DNA of 64,000 nucleotides from a virus. Shown piece by piece: positions 1 to 7,949 of this stretch; position 1 is the first letter of the stretch; the number at the start of each line of letters is the position of its first letter. Below the pieces are notes generated by a model that saw only the letters and a list, made by a program, of their open reading frames with translations, was not told the DNA's origin and made no database searches. Location of the stretch: positions 343,635-407,634 of IMG/VR virus record IMGVR_UViG_3300036853_000446; one strand, written 5' to 3'. The position numbers were made by a program, and so were the translations under genes.

Positions 1-67
1 CTCCACATCCTATTGCTCGGGATAAGCGCGGATACTGAAGACGTCCTCAGCCCAGTGCGTCCGGTCG

Positions 68-475
68 GTGGCGACGCCGATCTCAGAAGGGGTGTCCGCA
101 GGGCGCTTGCTTGTCTCGACGCACTGCGAGAGCGCCTGCAAAAGAGCTGACGGTTTGAACCGCCCTCCGACGTGGCTACGGCCACATCGCGAAAACGAGC
201 CTCTGCCGCCTCGAGGAGCGTTCGAGTACTGGAGACGAGCGAGCGAGCCCGTGCTCAGCTTCCTCCTCGACGAGCCCCGGAATTGGAAGACCCTGGATCA
301 ATGGGCCAAGGACACCCGCTTTGGCAAGAGCCGTCTTCGTCACGTGCTCGCCTGGCTCGAGCAGCGCGGAGAAGCTTACACGTTCACGCAATTGGAGGGA
401 CGAAAGGCGATCATCTATTGGGCTATTCCAGAGACGTTGAAGCCGTGTACCGCTTTGCGACCGCCGCAGAGGTGA
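68..475 (+). CDS. Hypothetical protein, possible winged-helix
   Basis: I do not recognise a family. The C-terminal two thirds (from about residue 45) look like a real folded protein with the feel of a winged helix-turn-helix: a helix near 'PVLSFLLDEP', then 'WKTLDQWAKDTRFGKSRLRHVLAWLE' split over two helices, then a short beta wing ending in 'IIYWAI'. The start is uncertain; GTG at 68 gives 135 residues, and GTG at 92 and TTG at 107 are in frame. No convincing ribosome binding site precedes any of them. The 3' end overlaps the convergent 2H phosphoesterase gene by about 50 bases. Confidence 0.4.
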   Translation: MATPISEGVSAGRLLVSTHCESACKRADGLNRPPTWLRPHRENEPLPPRGAFEYWRRASEPVLSFLLDEPRNWKTLDQWAKDTRFGKSRLRHVLAWLEQRGEAYTFTQLEGRKAIIYWAIPETLKPCTALRPPQR

Positions 476-1025
476 AACGGTCAACAACCCTCCGGGCCAT
501 GGCCGCCACCACCGCGTTGGTTGGGTTCAGTGCCAGGGGGAACGTCACCGTGAGCTTGCGGTCCCCCTCGTCACCGCCCCACATGCTGATCTCGTGCGCG
601 CCCCATTCGATGGTTGGGATTCGAAACTCTTCGACGGCGTCGGGCGCGTAGGCCAGGGTCACATGCGGCCTAAACGTACGGAATTTCTTGTTGAACTCGA
701 CGCCAGCCTCATCGAACGCCGCCACCAGATTGTTGCGCAGCGTGTGCAGGTCATCGGACTCGATGTGCGCGACGACAGGGTGTGACTCGTCGCCGCTAAT
801 GGGAAAGCTCGCGACCCGCGACGTCCCTACGGTGAATGGTCGCGTCCGGGCCGTGACCGCGTAGGTGGCCTTGATGGCTTCGGCGAGCATGTCTATAGGC
901 ACGTCGTCACCGATATAAATCAGCGTAATGTGCTGGTGGTCCCTTGGCGTCTTGTCCCCGGGGACTTCAATGTCGCTCAAGAGACGTGACGTGGGCGCGG
1001 GAATCGGCAGTCCGATCATCGCCAT
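423..1025 (-). CDS. 2H phosphoesterase (2'-5' RNA ligase-like)
   Basis: The protein has the two His-x-Thr motifs of the 2H superfamily (LigT/ThpR type): 'HITL' at residues 32-35 and 'HVTL' at 120-123, at the usual spacing in a roughly 200-residue protein. Known members hydrolyse 2',3'-cyclic phosphates or 2'-5' linkages; phage versions act in RNA repair or degrade cyclic oligonucleotide signals, but the substrate here is unknown. The C-terminus ends in 'SAAVAKRYTASTSLE', which matches the RVAxRY-like motif found at the termini of several other proteins in this window. The gene lies 2 bases after the stop of the upstream HExxH gene on the same strand. Confidence 0.8.
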   Translation of the reverse strand: MAMIGLPIPAPTSRLLSDIEVPGDKTPRDHQHITLIYIGDDVPIDMLAEAIKATYAVTARTRPFTVGTSRVASFPISGDESHPVVAHIESDDLHTLRNNLVAAFDEAGVEFNKKFRTFRPHVTLAYAPDAVEEFRIPTIEWGAHEISMWGGDEGDRKLTVTFPLALNPTNAVVAAMARRVVDRFTSAAVAKRYTASTSLE

Positions 1026-1027
1026 AT

Positions 1028-2437
1028 TTAAAGATCCTCTTTTCCTGTCATGACGGCTTCGAAGCGCTCGAGGATCTTGTCATCCCAATTACCTCTGGTG
1101 CCGAAATGCCCGAGAGCAAACAGCTCAGCGAAGGATTCACTCCCGCCGAAGCCCTCGGTACGGCTGTAGCTGGTCGTGCGCCACTGTTCCCGGTCGAAGT
1201 CTTCGGGCAGCCGGTTGAACCTCTCGAACCGGTGGCCCAGCTCATGCACCAGGATGTAGTCGGCACTCCCATAACTTCCTTCGCCGCGCTTCATGACCGC
1301 GGGCGTGGCCTTGACCCACATCTCGTCCTTGGCATGGATGTACCTGCCTTGTGACTTGATCTGCCCGGCGCCTTGAAAGACGACCGTGAGCGATCCTTTG
1401 AGTGCCTTGGCGCGCCATCCCTTTATCCGACCGAAGACGGCATCAATTTTCTCAGCATACTTCCGGAAGTTGACCTCGCTGATACTGGCTCGGCTCACGT
1501 AGACGGCATGCGCGAGCTTCAACTCGACAATCTGCTCCTTATTGCCGGCTGAACCATCTCCCTCGACCGTGAAGTATCGAACGAGGTCATCAAGGGCTGG
1601 CTCGAGGTGGCTCGACCAACCCCACCCCCACTGACCGTTAAAGTCAAAGAGTGAGGCACGGGCCGTTGAGTAATCACGGCTGTACTCCTCGAGCATTTTG
1701 AGGAAGCGGTTTGCTTCTTCCTTCAGCTTCTTCTGCCCTTTGGGCGTCTTCGCAGAGTCGACACGGAAGGTCTTCCGAAACCAGGCTGCAAACTCTTGAA
1801 CCTTGCCCTTGTCCTCTCGACTGAGCGGGGCGTCAGCGGGGTACGCCTTCACTCGCCCTTGGAGGTCGTCGACCTTTCGGACGAGTTCCTCCTTGAGGCC
1901 TGCCCGGAACACCCGCATCCCGGCCGCGGTGATATCCCAGAAATCACCCGCCTGGCTCTGGCCAGCGAGCTTCACGAGGCCTTGGGCCTTCAGGGCGTCG
2001 AGCTGCCCCTTGGGCGCTAGGACCACGCCCCCGTGGGCCATGATGCAAAGCTCATGCGTATGGGCGCCTGAAGCCTCCTTCTTGCCCCTCCAGCCGCCAC
2101 CGAAGCCGTTGTACTGCTTCACCGCCCACGCGATGCCGTACGGATTGGGCATGTGCTCGTAGCCCCTACCCTCGTTCGGCGCGTGGATGGTTCGTCCCGA
2201 CTGCGTGAATTCACGTCGGTCACCGTTCGCGACCTCGAGGCATTTGTCCCAGAGGTGCGGATTCGTTGCTTCGGAATCGTCCCTCAGGTTCGGCTCTGAG
2301 GGCGCCGTCTTCACGGCCCTCTTGACAGGGCGCTTGGCGGCCCTCTCGACCGGCTTGGGCGCGTCTTCCCGCCACGCGGGGGCTGAGGCACGAGCCTCCT
2401 CAGCCCAACGCAGCTGTCCCGTCCTCGACGTCTCCAC
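1028..2437 (-). CDS. HExxH zinc metallopeptidase-like protein
   Basis: A 469-residue protein with a metallopeptidase signature near the C-terminus: 'VHELGHRFERFN' (H398-E399-H402) and, about 35 residues later, 'ESFAELFALG', whose Glu could be the third zinc ligand. The layout matches the three HExxH proteins at 9.3-12.9 kb, so this is an unlinked relative. The first 60 residues are Lys/Arg/Ala/Pro-rich and probably disordered. A second region around residues 80-130 is rich in Gly, Trp and His ('GFGGGWRG', 'SGAHTHEL'). The start is GTG at 2437; no upstream in-frame ATG was seen. The protein might be a virion-carried protease or an inactive structural relative. Confidence 0.65.
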   Translation of the reverse strand: METSRTGQLRWAEEARASAPAWREDAPKPVERAAKRPVKRAVKTAPSEPNLRDDSEATNPHLWDKCLEVANGDRREFTQSGRTIHAPNEGRGYEHMPNPYGIAWAVKQYNGFGGGWRGKKEASGAHTHELCIMAHGGVVLAPKGQLDALKAQGLVKLAGQSQAGDFWDITAAGMRVFRAGLKEELVRKVDDLQGRVKAYPADAPLSREDKGKVQEFAAWFRKTFRVDSAKTPKGQKKLKEEANRFLKMLEEYSRDYSTARASLFDFNGQWGWGWSSHLEPALDDLVRYFTVEGDGSAGNKEQIVELKLAHAVYVSRASISEVNFRKYAEKIDAVFGRIKGWRAKALKGSLTVVFQGAGQIKSQGRYIHAKDEMWVKATPAVMKRGEGSYGSADYILVHELGHRFERFNRLPEDFDREQWRTTSYSRTEGFGGSESFAELFALGHFGTRGNWDDKILERFEAVMTGKEDL

Positions 2438-2476
2438 GCATGGAGCCAGTCATTTAGTAGATTAGCGGGCCTCTGC

Positions 2477-3109
2477 TTATGCCGCGCCCATGCTATAAGC
2501 CGCCCGAACCTCTGGCAGCGGTTTGACTTTCAGGACGACGCCGCCCATTTCGAAGAAACCAGCGATCTTCCGGTGTTGCTTCGACCCGGGCGCAATGTGG
2601 GGGCAAACGTCTTCGAATGCTCCGAGGCTCGTAACGAGCGTCTCGCGCTGTACCCCGGGGTAGTTGATGTAGCCAATTCGCTTGGCTTCCCTCGGCGACA
2701 TCTCTGCCGGCGTCGCTCCTCCTCTGACCGACGGAGGCGGTAACAAGAAGGTGCCACTCTTACGGCGTAGCATGATCTGTTTGGCGTTCGTCTTGACAAG
2801 CCCCGTTTCGACTACCACGGAAGCGGTCGTCGAAACGGGCGACGGGGTTGAGAGTGCACGCTGCGTCGGCTGCATCGGCGGCGCGCCGGGTTCGCCCTTT
2901 TGCCATGTAGGGACGACCACGCGGCGTCTCGATGTCGGTTCCGCATCGAGCTTTTGGCCAAAATAGACCTTCTCGATCCAGGCCTTCTGTTTGTCGCTAC
3001 AGCGATTGAATCGGTGGATCCGATCCCACATGTCAGTGAAAGATTCGCGCTCGCGCTGATTGAGTTCAGCCCGTCGAAGCACAACGGCGAGCATGTCCTT
3101 GGCTGTCAT
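2477..3109 (-). CDS. Hypothetical protein with helical N-terminal domain
   Basis: A 210-residue protein of unknown function. Residues 1-55 form a predicted helical unit that ends in 'CSDKQKAWIEKVYFGQKL', a pattern I associate with small helical domains in other large-phage proteins. A Pro/Thr/Ser-rich linker follows (about 75-100), then a basic second domain with a Cys/His pair ('DVCPHIAPGSKQH'). The ATG is well supported: an AGGAG sequence lies 8 bases upstream. The gene heads a leftward transcription unit, and a TTGACA-like element lies about 130 bases upstream of the start. Confidence 0.65.
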   Translation of the reverse strand: MTAKDMLAVVLRRAELNQRERESFTDMWDRIHRFNRCSDKQKAWIEKVYFGQKLDAEPTSRRRVVVPTWQKGEPGAPPMQPTQRALSTPSPVSTTASVVVETGLVKTNAKQIMLRRKSGTFLLPPPSVRGGATPAEMSPREAKRIGYINYPGVQRETLVTSLGAFEDVCPHIAPGSKQHRKIAGFFEMGGVVLKVKPLPEVRAAYSMGAA

Positions 3110-3551
3110 TCTTCTCTCCTGGGGACTCCCGATGAGTCAAGAGCGAGGCTTGCCTTTTTCTGGAAGGCCGCGACTCAACTCTGTTCGTCCCCCGCAGACG
3201 ATAAACGCTCTCCGCGTTCAGTTAACGCTCCCACGCGATCTTGTCAACGACTCAACTATAGCATCCCGATGTGGCAGGACCCAAATCTCGAAGCCACGAA
3301 ATAGTGTCACCCGGCGAGAGCACATCGCCCAATTGGGTCGAGCCTGTGTGGAGAAAGCACGAGCTTTCAATACCCCGCCCCTGTACCAAACCATCCGGGC
3401 GATCCCGCCGTTCTGGCGTCTCCGGCGCTTCCGGCTTTTCCGGTGTAACGGTTATCACGTTTATCCGAGAGGCTCATGTGATAGCAACAAAGTTCGCTGT
3501 CGGTGCACCATATCTCATCGTTGCATCTGACGAGATATGGGGGCGAGCTTG
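3110..3551. promoter_or_regulatory. Divergent intergenic region, 9-bp repeats
   Basis: About 440 bases separate the leftward gene starting at 3109 from the rightward NTPase gene at 3552. On the minus strand there is a perfect TTGACA at 3242-3247, but no good -10 at 17 bases (TAACTG). Four degenerate 9-base direct repeats, consensus tccggcgct, lie at 3412-3447. One plus-strand frame stays open across much of the region and is listed separately with low confidence. Promoter assignment is inference only. Confidence 0.3.
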
Positions 3552-3552
3552 A
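3271..3552 (+). CDS. Doubtful small ORF upstream of NTPase
   Basis: This 93-codon frame starts with GTG at 3271 and its stop codon shares one base with the ATG of the NTPase gene (TGATG), an arrangement typical of translational coupling. The product includes a short Ser-Gly-x run ('SGVSGASGFSG') made by the 9-base repeats, then a hydrophobic stretch ('VTVITFI'). There is no recognisable domain and no clear ribosome binding site. The coupling is the only positive argument; it may equally be untranslated control region. Confidence 0.25.
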   Translation: MAGPKSRSHEIVSPGESTSPNWVEPVWRKHELSIPRPCTKPSGRSRRSGVSGASGFSGVTVITFIREAHVIATKFAVGAPYLIVASDEIWGRA

Positions 3553-4124
3553 TGACGTCGCGAGTTGCCTTCTGCGGCGCCAGTGGGACGGGCAAGACAA
3601 CGCTGACCGAGTGGGTCAAGACCACGTACTCTCTGCCCATCAATCCGGTGGGAAGCCGTAACGTCGCACGCGCGATGGGGTTCAGCAACGCCTACGAGAC
3701 GGATGCGGCCGGCAAAAGATCGGAATTTCAGATACGACTGATGCGGGAAAAGATCGAATGGGAAGCCGACCACAACGAGTTTGTGACGGATCGGACCACG
3801 TTCGACAATCTTACCTATTCGACGCTCCACGGCTGCTCGAGCATCGACGCCGCGCAGTTTGAAGCCGCGTGCACTGGCATGAACCGCTACGAATGCGTCA
3901 TCTATTGCCCAGTCTCCGTATTCATCGACTTGGGGGACGATCCCGAGCGTCTATCGAGCATGACTTATCAACAGCTCTATGACGCAGCGTTGTGGGGGCT
4001 TCTGCAGAAATTTCGCCCGCCCGGTACTCGACTCGTTACCATGCCATTCCCAAAGCTCGAGCACCGGAAAGACTTCCTACGTCAGCTGCTGCGAACCGGC
4101 CGCGAAGGCGAAGAGGACTCCTAG
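3552..4124 (+). CDS. P-loop NTPase, NadR/AAA_28-like
   Basis: A roughly 190-residue nucleotide-binding protein. The Walker A motif 'GASGTGKT' is at residues 9-16 right after the first beta strand, and 'VTDRTTFDNLTYSTLHG' (about 75-90) resembles the acidic motif plus helix of AAA_28/NadR-type ATPases and nucleoside or nucleotide kinases. Phage members of this group often act on deoxynucleosides, NAD precursors or RNA ends; I cannot say which. ATG 3552 is preferred over ATG 3537 because the protein then begins one residue before its first beta strand and shares TGATG with the preceding frame. Confidence 0.7.
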   Translation: MTSRVAFCGASGTGKTTLTEWVKTTYSLPINPVGSRNVARAMGFSNAYETDAAGKRSEFQIRLMREKIEWEADHNEFVTDRTTFDNLTYSTLHGCSSIDAAQFEAACTGMNRYECVIYCPVSVFIDLGDDPERLSSMTYQQLYDAALWGLLQKFRPPGTRLVTMPFPKLEHRKDFLRQLLRTGREGEEDS

Positions 4125-4149
4125 AGGAGCCCTAGACCAGCTCCGGGAT

Positions 4150-4908
4150 TCAGCTGGCTGCGCGTAGGGCCGCGATGATGTCGGCCTTTGTCATGCCGTA
4201 CTTGGTCTCGACGCCCTTCTCGGTTGCGGCGGCGATCAGCTTCTTCTTGCTCCACGATTCGTAGTGCTCGGCATTATCGTCAGACACCTCAGCCTCCTCA
4301 GCGTCATGTGCGGGCGTCACAGCGATGGTGTCGGCAGCGTCAGAAATCGACTCTGCAGCTCCTGCGATCGAATCGGCGGCTTCCGCAATCGACTCTGCGG
4401 CCTCGGTGCGGCGCTCTGCACGATCCCCTCGCGGTGGCTCGCTCGCCCTGGGACCCACCAGAGTGGGCTCATCAACCGAGACGGGTTCAACCGAGGCGGG
4501 TTCAACCGAGACGGGCTCGTACTCATCAGCAACCGAGGCGGACTCATCCGAGACGGGCTCCTGGGTCGAGTTTACGGAAGTCTCCCGCGGGAGATCTTCT
4601 AACGGAGCTGCTTTCGGAGGGTCTTCCGACGGAGCTGCTTCTCGAGCTGGCTCAGACGATTGAGCTGGCTCGGATGGCCCAAATGATTCAGTGGGTTGAG
4701 CTGGCTCGGATGATTGAGCTGGCTCGGATGGCTCGGATGGTGGCTCCCCGATTGCCGCACGGCACAAGGCCGAAAGCCCTGCCGGCGAGGCGTCCGTGCC
4801 CCCCATTTCCTGGGCGTAATGGTCGCCGCGGGCGATCGTGTAGCCACGCAGCTCGGAGAGTCGAGCACGGCGGAGTAGGTCAGTGAGATCGGGGAGGTTG
4901 AGGCTCAT
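4150..4908 (-). CDS. Repeat-rich protein with C-terminal SAP/HeH-like domain
   Basis: A 252-residue acidic protein in three parts: a short N-terminal region (1-55); a long low-complexity middle made of Ser-Glu-Pro-Ala repeats ('SEPAQSSEPAQ') and Glu-Pro-Val-Ser repeats, then a helical run ('AAESIAEAADSIAGAAESI'); and a C-terminal domain of about 35 residues ('WSKKKLIAAATEKG...MTKADIIAALRA') with the helix-extended loop-helix pattern of SAP, HeH or Rho-N domains, which bind nucleic acid. The gene probably encodes a tethered DNA- or RNA-binding protein. The ATG has an AAGGA about 12 bases upstream. The middle repeats are also visible in the DNA and may vary in number between relatives. Confidence 0.65.
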   Translation of the reverse strand: MSLNLPDLTDLLRRARLSELRGYTIARGDHYAQEMGGTDASPAGLSALCRAAIGEPPSEPSEPAQSSEPAQPTESFGPSEPAQSSEPAREAAPSEDPPKAAPLEDLPRETSVNSTQEPVSDESASVADEYEPVSVEPASVEPVSVDEPTLVGPRASEPPRGDRAERRTEAAESIAEAADSIAGAAESISDAADTIAVTPAHDAEEAEVSDDNAEHYESWSKKKLIAAATEKGVETKYGMTKADIIAALRAAS

Positions 4909-5005
4909 TTGGGGTTGGGTCCTTCCAACTTCCTCGGGGTCATAAAAGGATTTTTGTTCCGCTCACGTCGGGACCGGGCGGATCGCCCCGGTGTATGCCG
5001 AGCCC

Positions 5006-5479
5006 ATGATCGATCTCGCGGTCTTCCACCGAAATCTATTGGGCCTCGACCCAAAGAGAACCCCCGTCGAATTCCGTCTCACCAAAACACATGAACGCCT
5101 CTACGCGGCAAGCCGCGAGTCAGCCCGCCACGGATTTCTCCTCCCTTCAAACCGAAACCTCGAGAGTTGGGAGCACTTTCTGGGGACCTTCGTCTTGGCG
5201 TACGGCCAAACTCCGATTGGCTCCGTGACCTTTGCCGTGAGCGCGCCCGTCCGCCGGTGGGCGAATGAACAGCTCAAGAAGGTCGCGCACCACATCTTTT
5301 CGTCACGCGCCAAGGCGTCGAGAGCGAGCATTGACGACCTCTTCTCGAAGTTTCAACGACTCGAAATCGGGTCGAGCGTCCTGCAGATGGCAGAGCCCGA
5401 GCGATGGGTCGCGTATGGGTTCACCGACGAGGACATCCTAACCCCTTGGATGCGCAACCGACTCCTCATTGCAGCATGA
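5006..5479 (+). CDS. Hypothetical protein, coupled to next gene
   Basis: A 157-residue protein starting 'MIDLAVFHRNLLGLDP'. No known domain is recognised; it looks mixed alpha/beta and cytosolic. ATG 5006 is chosen over the GTG at 4991. Its TGA overlaps the ATG of the next gene by 4 bases (ATGA), so the two are translationally coupled and probably act together. Confidence 0.6.
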   Translation: MIDLAVFHRNLLGLDPKRTPVEFRLTKTHERLYAASRESARHGFLLPSNRNLESWEHFLGTFVLAYGQTPIGSVTFAVSAPVRRWANEQLKKVAHHIFSSRAKASRASIDDLFSKFQRLEIGSSVLQMAEPERWVAYGFTDEDILTPWMRNRLLIAA

Positions 5480-6075
5480 ATGTGACCCTTCCTCTGAACC
5501 CTAAAGACCTCTGTGTCGCCCTCGACCGAGAGGCCCCCGCCCACCTGACACTTGCTCCTTTCGACCTCGACGACGTCAGAGCCACACTTCGCCGTCGCCG
5601 TCCTCTACTGCTCCTCGAGTCGAATTCGGGGGCAATGGTCGACGTCGTGGAAGCGCTGCGGCCACATATCGAGATCTTCATCGACAGCCTGGTCCGCGTC
5701 GCCGATCTCGTGATCGGCGATGATTTACAGCAGGTTCTCGATCTCGGTCTTTATAATCCGCGGCTCGGCGTCCTGTTCGAGACCCTGTGGGCTGCGCGAT
5801 TCGAGCACCTCGAGCATCGGGATTTCTCAGCCCCTTTCCTCGAGCTGACGAAGACGACATTCGACGATCCGTCTGCCCTGATTCGCAATGACGCGCTCCT
5901 CTTCTGGTTAACCCTCCTCCGGCAAAACGATGCCACGACCACGAGACAGGTCATTCTCGTCATCAGGAGCCCTGGCGGTCTGGACCCCGCGATGTGCGCC
6001 TTCGTTCGTGCGGCCGAGCATTGGATATCGCTCGGCTCTCCCGTCCGCATCGTCACGGAGGCGACCGTCAGTTGA
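5476..6075 (+). CDS. Hypothetical protein, second gene of pair
   Basis: A 199-residue protein, starting at the ATG inside the ATGA overlap with the preceding gene. It is rich in Leu, Asp and Arg and reads as alpha/beta ('PLLLLESNSGAMVDVVEAL', 'QVILVIRSPGGLDPAM'). The C-terminal strand-turn-helix recalls a Rossmann-like or ClpP-like half but has no diagnostic catalytic residues. Function unknown. The 3' end overlaps the convergent gene by 8 bases. Confidence 0.6.
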   Translation: MNVTLPLNPKDLCVALDREAPAHLTLAPFDLDDVRATLRRRRPLLLLESNSGAMVDVVEALRPHIEIFIDSLVRVADLVIGDDLQQVLDLGLYNPRLGVLFETLWAARFEHLEHRDFSAPFLELTKTTFDDPSALIRNDALLFWLTLLRQNDATTTRQVILVIRSPGGLDPAMCAFVRAAEHWISLGSPVRIVTEATVS

Positions 6076-6556
6076 GCACCTTCGAAGGGTCGGGAGGTAG
6101 CTCCGGCGTCTCGAACTCGTTCGGAATCCCGGCCTTCCGCAGGGCATGCGCGCGACCCAGCTCGATCAGCTTATACGCAGCATTATGAAGGGCCTTGTCC
6201 GCTTTGGAGGCTTCGAGCCGCGCTTGGACGGCCTGCGCCGTCCCGACCATCTCGTTCATCCTCTGCGCGGCGACTTGATTCGCCATGTCGGCGTAGCCCG
6301 CCTGGAGCAGGGCCTGCTCCCACTCGAGAAACAGCTCCCGCGCCTCATGAACCGGGTGCTCCGCCGTCCCTAAGACTTCCACCTGAGCCCGACGCCGCGC
6401 GAGTGCGTCCCAAAACACAGCGGCGGCCTCGTCGGGCGTATAGTCCGGCCCATAGATCAGCCTGCCGTCCGGTTTTATCGTCACGAGCACTCGAGACGCC
6501 GACGTGCCGATGACCAAATCCTTCTCCGAAGGTGAATCGTCTCGTGAATCGCCCAT
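6068..6556 (-). CDS. Hypothetical helical protein
   Basis: A 162-residue protein. The N-terminal 40 residues contain a small beta unit ('VLVTIKPDGRLIYGPDYTPDEAA'); the rest is largely helical, Ala/Glu/Arg-rich and may form a coiled coil (about 60-140). No family recognised. It is a single minus-strand gene between two plus-strand runs; its upstream region is shared with the divergent Cys-rich miniprotein gene. Confidence 0.6.
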   Translation of the reverse strand: MGDSRDDSPSEKDLVIGTSASRVLVTIKPDGRLIYGPDYTPDEAAAVFWDALARRRAQVEVLGTAEHPVHEARELFLEWEQALLQAGYADMANQVAAQRMNEMVGTAQAVQARLEASKADKALHNAAYKLIELGRAHALRKAGIPNEFETPELPPDPSKVLN

Positions 6557-6673
6557 AAAATCCGCGCCAGTCCGATGGTCGCCCCATTCTAGCGCGCTAC
6601 CGAAGTTTACGGCAAGCTGCCTTCGGGTTGCGGCGGTCCGCGCGCATCACCAAGGTCACACCGAGTTGCTCCC

Positions 6674-6701
6674 GACTCTTTAGGGAGTCACTCTTTATAG
6701 T
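6674..6701 (+). promoter_or_regulatory. Possible -10 and operator before Cys-rich gene
   Basis: A TATAGT hexamer (6696-6701) lies 7 bases before the ATG at 6709. An 8-base direct repeat, ACTCTTTA, occurs at 6675-6682 and 6690-6697, the second copy overlapping the hexamer, and the inverted repeat GACTC/GAGTC spans 6674-6689. No matching -35 was seen. If used, the transcript would start at or next to the ATG (leaderless), consistent with the lack of a ribosome binding site. Confidence 0.35.
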
Positions 6702-6708
6702 AACCCAA

Positions 6709-6915
6709 ATGAAGTGGATGTTGCTCGCGCTCTTGGCCCTCGGAACTCCCTCTCGAGAGTCACACTGTTTCCATAACTGCTCGCAATGCGCCTTCCGGTG
6801 TAAACGCGCGAGTGACCCTGAAACGTGTCGCCAAACTTGCTTCGAACTCAAACGCGAGTGTTGCCAAAGTTGCAAGTCAGGACCAGGACCTCAAAAGACC
6901 TGCGCCTGCACATAA
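6709..6915 (+). CDS. Secreted Cys-rich miniprotein
   Basis: A 68-residue protein with a hydrophobic signal-like N-terminus ('MKWMLLALLALGTPS') followed by about 50 residues containing 11 cysteines in regular spacing (C-x3-C-x2-C-x3-C pattern, later Cys-Cys and C-x-C). This looks like an exported, disulfide-bonded or metal-binding peptide. It has no recognised family. The last 100 bases overlap the start of the RNase HII frame if GTG 6812 is used there. No ribosome binding site is present; a -10-like element sits 7 bases upstream. Confidence 0.55.
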   Translation: MKWMLLALLALGTPSRESHCFHNCSQCAFRCKRASDPETCRQTCFELKRECCQSCKSGPGPQKTCACT

Positions 6916-7573
6916 ACAGAAGGCCAACGCTCTCCTCGAGAAATCCACTGCGGAGTGGATCCTCGGCTCGGACGAGGCCGGTTATGGTACACTCGCGGGC
7001 AGTCTGGTCGTCGTCGCCATGGCGGTCCGTCGATCGTGGGGCGATCCTGAGGTTACCGATTCAAAGGTGCTTTCTGACACAAAACGTCGGAGCATCGTGC
7101 GACGCTACCGTGGGGCTGAGGACGTCTTCAGGGTCGTCCACACGACGTCTCCTCGAGGGATCGATGAGGTGGGTGTTTGGACCTCACTGATCAACGCTCA
7201 CAATCAGGTGCATGAAGCTTTAGAAGCCAAACTGCGAGCCGTAGACCCATGGGGCGAGCTGCTTCACATCGTGGATGGTCTGGAGAACGCGCGAAGACGC
7301 CTCGACGCCCGTTTCACCCCACTATCCTCGGCGGACCTCTATGTTCCGGCCGTCTCGCTGGCGAGTTGCTTCGCCAAAGTCGTTCAATGTGAGTTGATGG
7401 ATCTTGCTGCGAAAAGCTACCCAGGATATGGCTTCGAGAGGCACCGCGGCTACGATACGCCGCAGCATCGAGAGGCGCTCGCGCGACTCGGGGTCACTCC
7501 GATCCACCGCAAGAGTTACCGGACTATCCGGGACCTGCTGAGCGCCGATGGCTTCTCTGCTGATCGTGGATGA
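6812..7573 (+). CDS. rnhB: Ribonuclease HII
   Basis: RNase HII cleaves the RNA strand of RNA-DNA hybrids and single ribonucleotides in DNA. Family motifs are clear: 'GSDEAGYGTLAG' (D54, E55), 'TDSKVLSDTKR', 'HIVDG' (D155), 'ASCFAKVVQ', and 'YPGYGFERHRGYDTPQH'. Where most enzymes have Arg-Asp after the AKV motif, this one has Cys-Glu (E194), so the fourth acidic ligand is probably Glu. The only in-frame start is GTG 6812, which adds about 45 residues before the catalytic fold, beginning 'MTLKRVAKLAS', a weak match to the terminal RVAxRY motif. A role in primer removal would suit the phage polymerase further right. Confidence 0.9.
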   Translation: MTLKRVAKLASNSNASVAKVASQDQDLKRPAPAHKQKANALLEKSTAEWILGSDEAGYGTLAGSLVVVAMAVRRSWGDPEVTDSKVLSDTKRRSIVRRYRGAEDVFRVVHTTSPRGIDEVGVWTSLINAHNQVHEALEAKLRAVDPWGELLHIVDGLENARRRLDARFTPLSSADLYVPAVSLASCFAKVVQCELMDLAAKSYPGYGFERHRGYDTPQHREALARLGVTPIHRKSYRTIRDLLSADGFSADRG

Positions 7574-7949
7574 TGACCTCATGGTCCAACGCGCTCTGAT
7601 ACGTGCCCTTCGCGAACACATCTGCGTTGCAGCTTGCAACGGCTGCGAGGCCCTCCGATTGCTCGGCGTCCAGCCCTTTGACCTCGTCATCTCGGACGTC
7701 GACATGCCCGTGATGAATGGCCTCGACTTCTACAGGAAGGCCCGCGAGCTTTTCCCGAACCTTCGGATCATTTTCCGGACGGGATCCAAAGTACCGGGAC
7801 TTGCGTCGATCGGGGTCCCGGTCCTACCAAAGGACTGGCCTTTGACCGACACGCTCGAGGCGATCGATTCTTTCGTAACGCGCGGTGTAACGCACATGGA
7901 TGCCGGCACTCTTCAAGGCAAAGCCCTTTCTGAAATGGGCGGGCGGTAA
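7548..7949 (+). CDS. Stand-alone response-regulator receiver domain
   Basis: A single CheY-like receiver of 133 residues with no output domain. The acidic pocket 'VDDD' (8-10), phosphoacceptor D50 in 'VISDVDMPVMNG', a Thr in 'FRTGS' and Lys95 in 'VLPKDWP' are all in place, so it should be phosphorylatable. No histidine kinase is encoded nearby, so it may be driven by host kinases or act as a phosphate sink. The start overlaps the RNase HII 3' end by 26 bases and the end overlaps the methylase by 50 bases, suggesting one operon. Confidence 0.85.
   Translation: MASLLIVDDDLMVQRALIRALREHICVAACNGCEALRLLGVQPFDLVISDVDMPVMNGLDFYRKARELFPNLRIIFRTGSKVPGLASIGVPVLPKDWPLTDTLEAIDSFVTRGVTHMDAGTLQGKALSEMGGR

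Noticed and set aside
10-140. Minus-strand open frame ending 'HWAEDVFSIRAYPEQ' opposite the first gene
   Set aside because: The end reads like protein, but the frame has no suitable start codon apart from a TTG giving about 43 residues, and it is antisense to the more likely plus-strand gene.
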